Shown here piece after piece: positions 24,453 to 35,245 of a DNA stretch of 64,000 bases (position 1 is its first letter; every line of letters begins with the position of its first letter). This stretch comes from Zoogloea oryzae. Its GTDB lineage: Bacteria; Pseudomonadota; Gammaproteobacteria; Burkholderiales; Rhodocyclaceae. The translations under genes and the position numbers were made by a program. The notes beneath the pieces were generated by a model. The model was not told the DNA's origin. It saw only the letters and a list, made by a program, of their open reading frames with translations, and searched no databases. The stretch covers positions 62,001-126,000 of the forward strand of contig NZ_BSPX01000002.1 in assembly GCF_030161255.1 (NCBI RefSeq), written 5' to 3'.

Positions 24453-24508
24453 CAAGGCCCGACCCGGCCTGAATACTCGGCCCGGTTCCCCAACCGATCC
24501 CGCTCCGC

Positions 24509-25789
24509 TTGGACGCCATTCCCCTTTCGGCCCAGTCGGCGATCCTCGTCGCGCTGCTGGCGCTTTCCGGTTTCTTCTCGATGGCCGAAACGGCCATGAT
24601 GGCGGCCAACCGCTATCGGCTGCGCTCCGCCGCCAACCAGGGCTCCCGCGGCGCCCGCCTGGCCCTCGACCTCCTCGATCAGACCGACAAGCTGCTGGGC
24701 ATCATCCTGCTCTTCAACAACCTCGTGAATGCCGCCTCGGCCACCCTGGTCAGCGTCATCACGATCCAGCTCTTCGGCAGCGAGGAATGGGTGCTCGGCG
24801 TGAGTACCCTGGCGGTCACCTTCCTGATCCTGGTCTTCGCCGAGATCACCCCCAAGGTGATCGGCGCCAACCACGCCAACCGGCTCGCCTGCTTCGTCAG
24901 CTACCCGCTCTCGGGGCTGCTCAAGAGCCTTTATTTCGTGGTGTGGTTCGTCAATCTGTTCGTCGCCGGGCTGCTGCGCCTGCTGCGTCTCTCACCGAAC
25001 GCGAGCCAGGACGCCCACAGCCTGTCCACCGAAGAGCTGCGCATGATGGTGCTCGAATCCGGCGCCTTCATCCCGCCCAAGCACCGCAGCATCCTGGTCA
25101 ATCTCTTCGAGCTCGAGGACATCACCGTCGAGGACGTGATGATGCCGCGCAGCCAGATCGAGGCGGTCAACATCGCCGAGCCCATCGACGTCATCCAGGG
25201 CCACCTCGCCACCTGCTACCACACCCGCCTGCCGGTGTTCGACGGCGAGATGAACGCGGTGATCGGCATCCTCCACGTCCGCCGCATCCTCGGCCAGACC
25301 CTCGACCACAGCCTGTCCGCCGCCGACATCCGCGGCATGCTGTCGAAGCCGTATTTCATTCCGGCCAGCACGCCGGTGTATTCCCAGCTGCAGTTCTTCC
25401 AGGAGAACCGCGAGCGCCTCGGGCTGGTGGTGGATGAATACGGCGAGCTCCTCGGCCTCGTCACCCTTGAAGACATCATCGAGGAGCTCATCGGCAAGTT
25501 CACCACAAGCGCGCCGGACGCCGCCGACAAGCTCACCTGGCGCGAGGACGGCAGCGTGATCGTCGATGGCAGCCAGCACCTGCGCAACCTCAACCGCCGG
25601 CTGGGCCTCAATCTGCCGGTCGATGGGCCCAAGACGCTGAACGGCCTGCTGCTCGAACACCTGCAGGACATTCCCGAGGCGGGCGTGTCGGTCAAGATCG
25701 CCGGCATTCCGATCGAGGTGGTCCAGGCCGAGGACCGTCGCATCAAGAACGTGCGAATATTCCGCTCTGCTGCGAAAAAGTCGCCATAA
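24509..25789 (+). CDS. CNNM/HlyC-CorC family transporter-associated protein
   Basis: 426 residues. A DUF21/CNNM membrane domain (about 1-190) includes SGFFSMAETAMMAANRYRLR and FAEITPKVIGANHANR. A CBS pair (about 205-330) follows, including VEDVMMPRSQIEAVNI and LGLVVDEYGELLGLVTLEDI. A C-terminal CorC/HlyC transport-associated domain closes the protein. It is linked to Mg2+/Co2+ efflux or tolerance; the exact substrate is unproven. Translation most likely starts at TTG 24509, since the family N-terminus MDxIPLSAQ is encoded exactly there. It follows the ypjD-like gene by 56 nt. Confidence 0.88.
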   Translation: MDAIPLSAQSAILVALLALSGFFSMAETAMMAANRYRLRSAANQGSRGARLALDLLDQTDKLLGIILLFNNLVNAASATLVSVITIQLFGSEEWVLGVSTLAVTFLILVFAEITPKVIGANHANRLACFVSYPLSGLLKSLYFVVWFVNLFVAGLLRLLRLSPNASQDAHSLSTEELRMMVLESGAFIPPKHRSILVNLFELEDITVEDVMMPRSQIEAVNIAEPIDVIQGHLATCYHTRLPVFDGEMNAVIGILHVRRILGQTLDHSLSAADIRGMLSKPYFIPASTPVYSQLQFFQENRERLGLVVDEYGELLGLVTLEDIIEELIGKFTTSAPDAADKLTWREDGSVIVDGSQHLRNLNRRLGLNLPVDGPKTLNGLLLEHLQDIPEAGVSVKIAGIPIEVVQAEDRRIKNVRIFRSAAKKSP

Positions 25790-25873
25790 AACGTGTCGCG
25801 GCTTTACAAGCCATCGCCCTGACGGCATGATCCGGGCACGTTCAAGGCCGATCACCCTCACAGACGCTCCGGC

Positions 25874-27589
25874 ATGTCAGCCACTCCCCAAGCCGCTCTG
25901 AGCGGCCTCGCCCGTGCCCTCGTACAACACGGCCGGCTTCTCGAAGCCGAGGCCCTGCAGTGCACGTCCGGATCGGGGAACCCCAATGATTTCGTCCTCG
26001 AAGTCATCAACCGGGGGCTGATGAGCGCCAACGACGTGGCGCGTTTCGCGGCCGACACCTTCGGCACCCCGGCGCTCGATCTCGCCGCCTTCGAACAGTC
26101 CCACCTGGCAATCGACGCCATCGACCGCAAGTTGATGCTCAAGCATCAGGTCGTCGCCCTCGGCCGCCGCGGCAACCGCCTGGCCCTGGCCCTGGCCGAT
26201 CCGTCGAACCTGCGCATCCTCGACGAAATCCGCTTCCAGACCGGCCTGGCCGTCGACCCGGTGGTGGTCGAGGCGCCCAAGCTCATCGCCCTCGTCGAGC
26301 GCCTGTCCGAAAGCGCCTCGACCGCGCTGAAGGATCTCACCGGCGAAGAGTTCGACATGGATCTGCTGGGCCAGGACGGCCTGGCGGATGCGCCGGTGAT
26401 CGAGGAAAGCGCCTCCGAGGTGGACGACGCGCCGGTGGTGCGCTTCATCCAGAAGCTGCTGATCGACGCCATCAACGAAGGCGCGTCGGACATCCACTTC
26501 GAGCCCTACGAAAAGTATTACCGCATCCGATTCCGTACCGACGGCATCCTGCGCGAGATCGCCCAGCCGCCGCTGGTACTCAAGGAAAAGATCGCCGCCC
26601 GGATCAAGGTCATCTCCCGGCTCGACATCTCCGAAAAGCGCGTCCCTCAGGACGGCCGGATGAAGCTGGTGCTGTCCAAGAACAAGTCCATCGATTTCCG
26701 GGTCTCGACCCTACCCACCCTGCACGGCGAGAAGATCGTGATGCGGATCCTCGATCCGACCTCCGCCATGCTGGGCGTCGACGCCCTCGGCTACGAGCCC
26801 GATCAAAAGGCCGCCCTCCTCGACGCGGTGTCCCGCCCCTACGGCATGGTGCTCGTCACCGGCCCGACCGGTAGCGGCAAGACGGTGTCGCTCTACACCT
26901 GCCTCAACATCCTCAACAAGCCCGGCGTCAACATCAGCACCGCCGAAGATCCTGCCGAAATCAACCTGCCGGGCGTAAACCAGGTTAACGTCAACGAGAA
27001 AGCCGGCCTCACCTTCGCGTCGGCCCTGCGCGCCTTCCTGCGCCAGGATCCGGACGTGATCATGGTCGGCGAAATCCGCGACCTAGAAACCGCCGAAATC
27101 TCGGTCAAGGCGGCCCAGACAGGCCACCTCGTGCTGTCCACCCTCCACACCAACGACGCCCCGTCGACCCTCGAACGCCTAAAGAATATGGGCGTCGCGC
27201 CGTTCAATATCGCATCGTCGGTGATCATGATCACGGCGCAGCGACTCGCCCGCCGGCTATGCACCTGCAAGCAGCCGGTCGACATCCCGATCGAAGCCCT
27301 GATTTCCGCCGGTTTTGCGGAAGAAGACATCGACGGCACATGGCAGCCCTACGGCCCCAAGGGCTGCGAACGCTGCAAGGGCTCAGGCTACAAGGGGCGG
27401 CTGGGCATTTACCAGGTGATGCCGATCTCGGAAGAGATCGCACGTATAATCATGACGAACGGCAACTCGATGGACATCGCTGCCCAGGCCCAGATCGAGG
27501 GCGTCCGGGATCTGCGCCAGTCCGGACTGCTGAAAGTGAAGCAAGGGGTCACCTCTCTGACCGAAGTCCTCGCTTGCACGAACGAGTGA
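25874..27589 (+). CDS. pilB: Type IV pilus assembly ATPase PilB
   Basis: A cytoplasmic hexameric ATPase driving pilus extension. 571 residues. The N-terminal MshEN-like domain (about 1-150) includes VINRGLMSANDVARFAADTFG. The secretion ATPase core has Walker A GPTGSGKT, the Asp box (STAEDPAE), Walker B (DPDVIMVGEIRD) and the His box (GHLVLSTLHTNDAPSTLERL). A zinc tetracysteine motif comprises CTCK and CERCKGSGYKGR. It heads the pilB-pilC-pilD operon, with 22 nt to pilC. Confidence 0.97.
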   Translation: MSATPQAALSGLARALVQHGRLLEAEALQCTSGSGNPNDFVLEVINRGLMSANDVARFAADTFGTPALDLAAFEQSHLAIDAIDRKLMLKHQVVALGRRGNRLALALADPSNLRILDEIRFQTGLAVDPVVVEAPKLIALVERLSESASTALKDLTGEEFDMDLLGQDGLADAPVIEESASEVDDAPVVRFIQKLLIDAINEGASDIHFEPYEKYYRIRFRTDGILREIAQPPLVLKEKIAARIKVISRLDISEKRVPQDGRMKLVLSKNKSIDFRVSTLPTLHGEKIVMRILDPTSAMLGVDALGYEPDQKAALLDAVSRPYGMVLVTGPTGSGKTVSLYTCLNILNKPGVNISTAEDPAEINLPGVNQVNVNEKAGLTFASALRAFLRQDPDVIMVGEIRDLETAEISVKAAQTGHLVLSTLHTNDAPSTLERLKNMGVAPFNIASSVIMITAQRLARRLCTCKQPVDIPIEALISAGFAEEDIDGTWQPYGPKGCERCKGSGYKGRLGIYQVMPISEEIARIIMTNGNSMDIAAQAQIEGVRDLRQSGLLKVKQGVTSLTEVLACTNE

Positions 27590-27611
27590 TCGCTTCACGC
27601 GGAAATATTTG

Positions 27612-28853
27612 ATGGCCACTGCACCCAAGAAGACCCCTGCCCGCACCACGAACGTCGCCCGCGAACACCTGTTCGTCTGGGAAGGCAAGGACAAGACCGG
27701 CAAGATCATCCGTGGCGAAATGCGCGCCACGACGGAAACCGTCGTCCAGACCGTTCTGCGCCGCCAGGGCATCCTCACCCAGAAGATCCGCAAGCAGGCC
27801 TTCTCCCGCGGCCGCTCCATCACCGACAAGGACATCGCGCTGTTCACCCGCCAGCTCGCCACGATGATGCGTTCCGGCGTGCCCCTGCTGCAATCCTTCG
27901 ACATCGCCATCAAGGGCTGTGGCAATCCGTCCCTGGCCCGCCTGCTCAACGACGTCCGCGCCAACGTGGAGACCGGCAGCAGCCTGTCCCAGGCCTTCCG
28001 CCGCCACCCGGCCCACTTCGACGCGCTGTTCTGCAACCTGGTCGCCGCCGGCGAACAGGCCGGCATCCTCGATTCCCTGCTCGACCGCCTCGCCACCTAC
28101 AAGGAAAAGATTCTTGCCATCAAGAGCAAGATCAAATCCGCGATGTTCTACCCGGTGGCCGTGGTCGTGGTCGCCGCGCTGGTCGTGTCGGTGATGATGC
28201 TGTTCGTGGTCCCCGAATTCAAGAAGGTGTTCTCCAGCTTCGGCGCCGACCTGCCCGCCCCGACGATGATGGTCATCGCCATATCCGACTTCTTCGTGTC
28301 CTACTGGTATATCGTTTTCGGCATCATCCTGGGCACAGTCATCGGAATATCGTATGCCTACAAGCACTCGGTACCCATGCAGATCGCCGTCGACCGGATC
28401 GTCCTGCAGATCCCGGTCATCGGTGAAGTCGTCCGCAAGGCCACCATCGCGCGCTGGACGCGCACCCTGGCAACGATGTTCGCCGCTGGCGTCCCGCTCG
28501 TCGAAGCCCTCGACTCGGTCGGTGGCGCTGCGGGCAACGTCGTCTACCGGCAGGCCACCAAGCAGATCCAGTCCGACGTGAGCACCGGCACCAGCCTCAC
28601 CGTCGCCATGCAGAACGTGCTGGTCTTCCCGACCATGGTCGTCCAGATGGTCTCCATCGGCGAGGAATCCGGTCAGCTCGACTCCATGCTGAGCAAGGTC
28701 GCCGACTTCTTCGAACGCGAGGTGGACGACGCCGTTGCCGGTCTCAGCCAGCTGCTCGAGCCGATCATCATGGTGTTCCTCGGTGTCGTGATCGGCGGCC
28801 TGGTCGTCGCCATGTACCTCCCGATCTTCAAGATCGGCGCCGTGGTCTCCTGA
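27612..28853 (+). CDS. pilC: Type IV pilus inner membrane platform protein PilC
   Basis: 413 residues from ATG 27612; a TTG one codon earlier is possible. Two T2SS-F domains (about 75-195 and 280-400) carry LFTRQLATMMRSGVPLLQSF and WTRTLATMFAAGVPLVEALD. Three membrane segments include PVAVVVVAALVVSVMMLFVV and the C-terminal IIMVFLGVVIGGLVVAMYLP. It recruits PilB/PilT to the pilus base. It lies between pilB and pilD. Confidence 0.96.
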   Translation: MATAPKKTPARTTNVAREHLFVWEGKDKTGKIIRGEMRATTETVVQTVLRRQGILTQKIRKQAFSRGRSITDKDIALFTRQLATMMRSGVPLLQSFDIAIKGCGNPSLARLLNDVRANVETGSSLSQAFRRHPAHFDALFCNLVAAGEQAGILDSLLDRLATYKEKILAIKSKIKSAMFYPVAVVVVAALVVSVMMLFVVPEFKKVFSSFGADLPAPTMMVIAISDFFVSYWYIVFGIILGTVIGISYAYKHSVPMQIAVDRIVLQIPVIGEVVRKATIARWTRTLATMFAAGVPLVEALDSVGGAAGNVVYRQATKQIQSDVSTGTSLTVAMQNVLVFPTMVVQMVSIGEESGQLDSMLSKVADFFEREVDDAVAGLSQLLEPIIMVFLGVVIGGLVVAMYLPIFKIGAVVS

Positions 28854-28871
28854 CGCCAGCTGGCGCCCATC

Positions 28872-29720
28872 ATGGAAGTCTTTGCGGACCCGCTGGTCTT
28901 CACGGCCACCTGCACGCTGCTCGGCCTGTTTGTCGGCAGCTTCCTGAACGTCGTCATCCACCGCCTGCCGGTGATGATGGAGCGCGAGTGGCTCGCCGAG
29001 GCGGCCAGCCTGCGGGGCGAATCCCCCGACGAGCAGCCGCGTTTCAACCTCGCCACGCCGCGCTCCCGCTGTCCCCACTGCGGCCACGGGATCAGCGCCG
29101 TCGAGAACATCCCGGTGGTCAGCTACGTCCTGCTGCGCGGCCGATGCCGTCACTGCAGCGGGCCGATCAGCCCGCGTTATCCGCTCATCGAACTGTTCTG
29201 CGCCGTGGCGTCGGGTTTTGCGGCCTTCCACTTCGGTTTCGGGCTGCAGGCCGCCGGCGCACTGGTCTTCGTGTGGGCGATGATCGCCCTCAGCTTCATC
29301 GATCTCGACACCCAGCTCCTGCCCGACAGCATCACCCTGCCGCTGCTTTGGCTGGGCCTTCTCCTCAACATCGGCGGCACCTTCACCGATCTGCAGAGCG
29401 CGGTGGTCGGCGCTGCGGCCGGCTATCTGTCGCTGTGGACGGTCTTCTGGCTGTTCAAGCTCGTCACCGGCAAGGAAGGCATGGGCTACGGGGATTTCAA
29501 GCTCCTCGCCGCCATCGGTGCCTGGCTGGGCTGGCAGATCCTGCCGCTCACCATCCTGCTGTCGTCGGTGGTCGGCGCGGTCGTCGGCATCGGCCTGATC
29601 GTCCTGCGCCAGCACGGCCGCGAGATTCCCATCCCCTTCGGCCCCTACCTCGCGGCGGCGGGTCTGCTGGCCCTTTTCTGGGGCGCTTCGCTCACCACCG
29701 CCTACCTCGGAATGCTCTGA
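28872..29720 (+). CDS. pilD: Prepilin peptidase / N-methyltransferase PilD
   Basis: Cleaves the leader peptide of type IV prepilins and methylates the new N-terminus. 282 residues, polytopic. The N-terminal methyltransferase domain has FVGSFLNVVIHRLPVMM and a zinc tetracysteine site (CPHC and CRHC). The aspartyl protease pair is the Asp in FIDLDTQLLPD and in GYGDFKLLAAIGAW. It is the last gene of the pilBCD operon. The coaE and yacG genes that often follow pilD are not here; fmdB comes next. Confidence 0.96.
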   Translation: MEVFADPLVFTATCTLLGLFVGSFLNVVIHRLPVMMEREWLAEAASLRGESPDEQPRFNLATPRSRCPHCGHGISAVENIPVVSYVLLRGRCRHCSGPISPRYPLIELFCAVASGFAAFHFGFGLQAAGALVFVWAMIALSFIDLDTQLLPDSITLPLLWLGLLLNIGGTFTDLQSAVVGAAAGYLSLWTVFWLFKLVTGKEGMGYGDFKLLAAIGAWLGWQILPLTILLSSVVGAVVGIGLIVLRQHGREIPIPFGPYLAAAGLLALFWGASLTTAYLGML

Positions 29721-29837
29721 GCCCCGCGCCAGCGCTTGAAACACGCTGATTCGCCCCCATTTGCGCCGTAGCGGGCTTGTTTCGCCCGATGTTGCGATGC
29801 GCTAAACTTCGTCCCAATCGACTTTCCGGAGCTCGTC

Positions 29838-30104
29838 ATGCCCATCTACGAGTATCGCTGCAGCGCCTGCGGCCATCAAAAAGATCACCTTCAGAAAATG
29901 AGCGATGCCCCGCTCACCGTCTGCCCCGCCTGTGGCGCAGAAGCCTACGCCAAGCAGATCTCTGCTGCCGGCTTCCAGCTCAAGGGCAACGGCTGGTACG
30001 CCACCGACTTCAAGGGCGGCTCCGGTGCCAGCCCCAAGACGGAAGCGGCCAAGTCCGAATCTCCCGCCCCCACTCCCTGCGGCGGCAGTTGCGCGTGCCA
30101 CTGA
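29838..30104 (+). CDS. FmdB-family zinc ribbon protein
   Basis: 88 residues. The start MPIYEYRCSACGH and the second pair CPACGAE form the Cys4 zinc ribbon of FmdB-type regulators. KQISAAGFQLKGNGWYATDF is the usual linker. The Cys-rich end GGSCACH is common in the family. The molecular role is unclear. GGAG lies 8 nt before the ATG. It is grouped with DUF502 and aspS, a conserved betaproteobacterial neighbourhood. Confidence 0.9.
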   Translation: MPIYEYRCSACGHQKDHLQKMSDAPLTVCPACGAEAYAKQISAAGFQLKGNGWYATDFKGGSGASPKTEAAKSESPAPTPCGGSCACH

Positions 30105-30129
30105 TCCACACGCGCCCGACCACCGCTGA

Positions 30130-30768
30130 ATGAAAAAATACTTCGTAACCGGCCTGCTGATCTGGATTCCGCTCGTCATCACCTTCGTGGTGCTGGCGTG
30201 GATCATCACGACCCTCGACCAGATCCTGCTGCTGGTTCCGCCCACCTTCCGGCCGGACGCCCTCCTGGGCTTCCATGTGCCGGGGATCGGGGTGGTCGTC
30301 TCGCTCGTGGTCATCGTCGCCACCGGCCTGGCCGCGGCCAACTTCGTCGGCCAGCGCATGGTGCGCTTCTGGGAAAGCCTGCTGTCGCGCATCCCGGTGG
30401 TCAAGTCGATCTACTACAGCGTCAAGCAGGTGTCCGACACCCTGCTGTCGAGCAATGGCCAGGCCTTCCGCAAGGCGCTGCTCATCCAGTATCCCCGCGA
30501 AGGCATGTGGACCATCGGCTTCCAGACCGGCTCGCCCGGCGGCGATGCGGCGCACCATCTGGGCAACGACTTCGTCAGCGTGTATGTGCCCACCACGCCC
30601 AACCCGACATCGGGCTTCTTCCTGATGCTGCCCCGCAAGGATGCCATCGAGCTCGACATGAGCGTCGATGAGGCCCTCAAGTACATCATCTCGATGGGCG
30701 TGGTTTCGCCGCCACCGTCCAACCGGCCACCTGCGCTCAAGCCGGCCGCCGCCCTTCTGAATCAATAA
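30130..30768 (+). CDS. DUF502 family membrane protein
   Basis: 212 residues. Two N-terminal membrane segments (about residues 5-35 and 57-80) precede a soluble domain with SRIPVVKSIYYSVKQVSDTL, TIGFQTG and VSVYVPTTPNPTSGFFLML, all typical of DUF502. The C-terminus is Pro/Ala-rich. The function is unknown. It lies 25 nt after fmdB and 52 nt before aspS. Confidence 0.9.
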   Translation: MKKYFVTGLLIWIPLVITFVVLAWIITTLDQILLLVPPTFRPDALLGFHVPGIGVVVSLVVIVATGLAAANFVGQRMVRFWESLLSRIPVVKSIYYSVKQVSDTLLSSNGQAFRKALLIQYPREGMWTIGFQTGSPGGDAAHHLGNDFVSVYVPTTPNPTSGFFLMLPRKDAIELDMSVDEALKYIISMGVVSPPPSNRPPALKPAAALLNQ

Positions 30769-30820
30769 CGCGTCTGCCCGGCAGGCGCGTTCCGTTTTCC
30801 CAGGAAATAAAGACCCCATC

Positions 30821-32611
<1,791 letters not shown>

Positions 32612-32639
32612 TCGACGCGCCGTCAGGCTGCACCAAAGC

Positions 32640-32670
32640 GGGGCAAACGGTTCGTCGTTTGCCCCTTTTT
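32640..32670 (+). terminator. Terminator of aspS
   Basis: GGGGCAAACG (32640-32649) pairs with CGTTTGCCCC (32656-32665) around a 6-nt loop and is followed by TTTTTATT. Confidence 0.92.
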
Positions 32671-32750
32671 ATTGGGTCTGCCTATCAAGAATCACCCTCT
32701 CCAGCCGTTTGCATGGATGACCGCGCCCATCCAATGCATAACGAGCCTCC

Positions 32751-34367
32751 GTGATCGATCTCGACACCATTTCCGCCCTCATCGTCGAAGCCAATCCGAA
32801 CATGCGGACGCAGCTCCGCAACATGCTCAACATGAGCGGCATCGCCAAGGTCCAGTTTGCCGTCTCGGCCGGGGTCGCCGTGCGCAAGCTGCGGGACGCT
32901 CGCTTCGACCTGATCCTCTGCGAATACCACATCGGTGACGGCCAGGATGGTCAGCACCTGCTCGAAGACCTGCGTCACAACGGCATCATTCCCCTGGCGA
33001 CGCTGTTCATCATGGTCACCGGAGAACGCCAGTACGAACGCGTGGTGAGCGCCGCCGAGCTCGCGCCAAACGATTACATCCTCAAGCCCTTCGCCGCCGA
33101 CACGCTCCACGACCGCATCCTGCGCGCCCTCGAGAAACGCGACGCCTTCATGCCGGCCTACAAGCTCATCGAATTGGGCAACGTGCCCGACGCCATCGCC
33201 TACTGCGCCGAGGCCGAAGGCAAGTTTCCCCAGTGGGCGCTGGATTTCCTGCGCCTGCGGGCCGAGCTCCATGTGGCCAGCGGCCAGGCCGACACGGCCC
33301 AGCAGCTCTACGAACGCATCCTCGAGAACCGCAGCGTCCCGTGGGCCCGCCTTGGCCTCGCGAAGACGCTGTACATGCAGAAACGCTTCACCGAAGCCAC
33401 CGACATGCTGCAGGCGCTGGTGAGCGAGAACGACCTCTTCGTGGATGCCTACGACTGGCTCGCCCGCACCCGCGAAGCCGCCGGAAATCTCGAATCCGCC
33501 CGCAGCATCCTGGCCAGCGCCACCGCCCTGTCGCCCCACCGGATCGGCCGCCTGCGCCGCCTGGGCGAACTGTCCATCGAGACGGGCGATCACGAAGGCG
33601 CCGAGAAAGTCCTCAGCGAGGTCGTGCGCAAGGGCAAGTATTCCGATTTCCGCGATCCCGAAGACCACGTCCGCCTGCTCCAGGCCCAGCTCGGCAAGGG
33701 CGACACCGTGCAAGCGGAAGCCACGATCCGCGACCTCGAGCGCTCCATGGCCGGGATGGAGAAGACGCGCCACTGTTCCACCCTCTCCAGCGCCCTCGTC
33801 CATGTAAAGAAGGGCGACACCCAGCGGGCCGGCGACGCGCTCAAATCGCTCCTCGCAGAGCGGGGTGCCGCCCAGTCCCTGTCACCCAAGCTCAAGGGCG
33901 AGCTGGCCCGTGCCTGCTTCGCCAGCCAGCTCGACGACCACGGCACCGAAGTCGTCCTCGACATCATGCGCAACGCCCCGGACGAACGCGCCGTCGCGCA
34001 GGCCAAGGCGATGCTGAAGGATGTCGGCAAGGAAGCACTCGGCGAGCAGCTCGCCGGCCAGATCGACGGCGAGGTCAAGGATCTCGTCTCCGAGGGCGCC
34101 CGCAAGGCCCAGGGCGGCGATTACGACGGCGCCGTACAACTGATGCTGAGCGCCGTCCGGCGCATGCCCGGCAACACCCACGTGCTGTTCAACGCCACCC
34201 TGGCGCTGCTCAAGCACATCGAGAACTGCGGCTGGAACGAGCGTTTTGCCGAGCAGGCCCGCGGCATGATGGAACGGGCCCGCGCGCAGGATCCGGGCAA
34301 CAGCCGCCTGCCGGCCCTCACCGCCTACTATTACTCCCTGCTCAAGCGGTACGGCATCCATGCCTGA
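32751..34367 (+). CDS. Response regulator-like receiver fused to TPR repeats, Glu at the phospho-acceptor site
   Basis: 538 residues. An N-terminal receiver-like domain (about 7-130) is followed by a long array of TPR-type helices (about 140-535) without an obvious DNA-binding or enzymatic output domain. The position normally occupied by the phosphorylated Asp is Glu58 (LILCEYHIGDGQDG). The N-terminal acidic pocket is also altered (VEANPN). The switch Thr (MVTGE) and the conserved Lys (YILKPFA) are kept. A Glu there may mimic phosphorylation, so the protein may be constitutively active or serve as a protein-interaction scaffold. Related receiver-TPR proteins in proteobacteria are poorly characterised. 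No kinase gene is adjacent. Confidence 0.85.
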   Translation: MIDLDTISALIVEANPNMRTQLRNMLNMSGIAKVQFAVSAGVAVRKLRDARFDLILCEYHIGDGQDGQHLLEDLRHNGIIPLATLFIMVTGERQYERVVSAAELAPNDYILKPFAADTLHDRILRALEKRDAFMPAYKLIELGNVPDAIAYCAEAEGKFPQWALDFLRLRAELHVASGQADTAQQLYERILENRSVPWARLGLAKTLYMQKRFTEATDMLQALVSENDLFVDAYDWLARTREAAGNLESARSILASATALSPHRIGRLRRLGELSIETGDHEGAEKVLSEVVRKGKYSDFRDPEDHVRLLQAQLGKGDTVQAEATIRDLERSMAGMEKTRHCSTLSSALVHVKKGDTQRAGDALKSLLAERGAAQSLSPKLKGELARACFASQLDDHGTEVVLDIMRNAPDERAVAQAKAMLKDVGKEALGEQLAGQIDGEVKDLVSEGARKAQGGDYDGAVQLMLSAVRRMPGNTHVLFNATLALLKHIENCGWNERFAEQARGMMERARAQDPGNSRLPALTAYYYSLLKRYGIHA

Positions 34368-34419
34368 GGCGCCGGCTGCTAAACTTGCGGCATAGCCGTT
34401 TCACGCCGAGCCCATTGCC

Positions 34420-34797
34420 ATGCTTGCCCGCCTGTTCCGCCTTGCCTTCATTCTCGTGCTGCTGGTTGCCGGCGGCGCGCACGCCCGCGACTTCCTCGAC
34501 TGGCGCGGCAACGGGATCGACAACATCCCGGTGGCCGAACTCCCCCGGGAAGCCCGTGAAACCCTGGCCCTGATCCACCAGGGTGGCCCCTACCCCTACC
34601 GCCGCGACGGCATCACCTTCCAGAACCGCGAAGGCCGCCTGCCCGACGCAGCCCGTGGCTACTACCGGGAGTTCACCGTAACCACCCCCGGCTCCCGCGA
34701 TCGCGGTGCCCGGCGCATCGTCAGCGGCGGCAACCCGCCCACGGTGTTCTACTACTCCGACGACCACTACCGCAGCTTCCGCCGGATCCGGGAGTGA
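34420..34797 (+). CDS. Secreted guanyl-specific ribonuclease (barnase / RNase N1 family)
   Basis: 125 residues: a signal peptide (MLARLFRLAFILVLLVAGGA, cleavage likely after HA) and then a compact RNase domain. Active-site elements of the microbial RNase family are present: the Glu in FQNREGRLP, the Arg in RGARRIV and the catalytic His in YYSDDHYRSFRRI. It hydrolyses single-stranded RNA 3' of guanosine by family knowledge. It precedes a barstar-like inhibitor by 4 nt, so toxin and immunity are coexpressed. Confidence 0.92.
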   Translation: MLARLFRLAFILVLLVAGGAHARDFLDWRGNGIDNIPVAELPREARETLALIHQGGPYPYRRDGITFQNREGRLPDAARGYYREFTVTTPGSRDRGARRIVSGGNPPTVFYYSDDHYRSFRRIRE

Positions 34798-34801
34798 GGC
34801 C

Positions 34802-35245
34802 ATGAGCGCACCGCATTTCCATTCACTGCTCTCCCGGGCCGAAAGGGCCGGGATCTTCCGCATGCCCTACGCCGCCGACCTGGCCATCGAGGAAGCCGCC
34901 GAAAGCCTCGAATATCCGATCCACCGCGTCGATCTCTCGCGGGTCACCACCAAGGAAGCCTTCCTCGCCGCAGTGGGCGAGGCGCTGGCGTTTCCCGACT
35001 GGTACGGCCACAACTGGGACGCCTTGGCCGACTGCCTGACCGACCTGTCGTGGATGGCCGCCGATGGCTACGTGATCGTCCTCGACCACGCCGACACCTT
35101 TGCAGCCGCCTGCCCCACCGATTTCGCCACCGCCCTGTCGATCTTCCAGGACGCCGCCGACACCTGGCGCGAGGACAGCATTCCCTTCTGGACTCTCGTC
35201 GGCACCGCCACCGGCAACATGGACTGGCTGCAGGATCTGGAGTGA
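34802..35245 (+). CDS. Barstar-family ribonuclease inhibitor
   Basis: A cytosolic inhibitor that protects the cell from its own RNase before export. 147 residues. The barstar core is seen in the strand/helix IHRVDLSRVTTKEAFLAAVG and FPDWYGHNWDALADCLTDLS, the latter being the binding face with the acidic residues that contact the RNase active site. It starts 4 nt after the RNase stop and ends in a GTGA overlap with the NUDIX gene. Confidence 0.93.
   Translation: MSAPHFHSLLSRAERAGIFRMPYAADLAIEEAAESLEYPIHRVDLSRVTTKEAFLAAVGEALAFPDWYGHNWDALADCLTDLSWMAADGYVIVLDHADTFAAACPTDFATALSIFQDAADTWREDSIPFWTLVGTATGNMDWLQDLE

Noticed and set aside
27549..29744. Long minus-strand open frame across pilC and pilD
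   Set aside because: Antisense shadow of well-identified pil genes; highly charged, repetitive composition and no ribosome-binding site.
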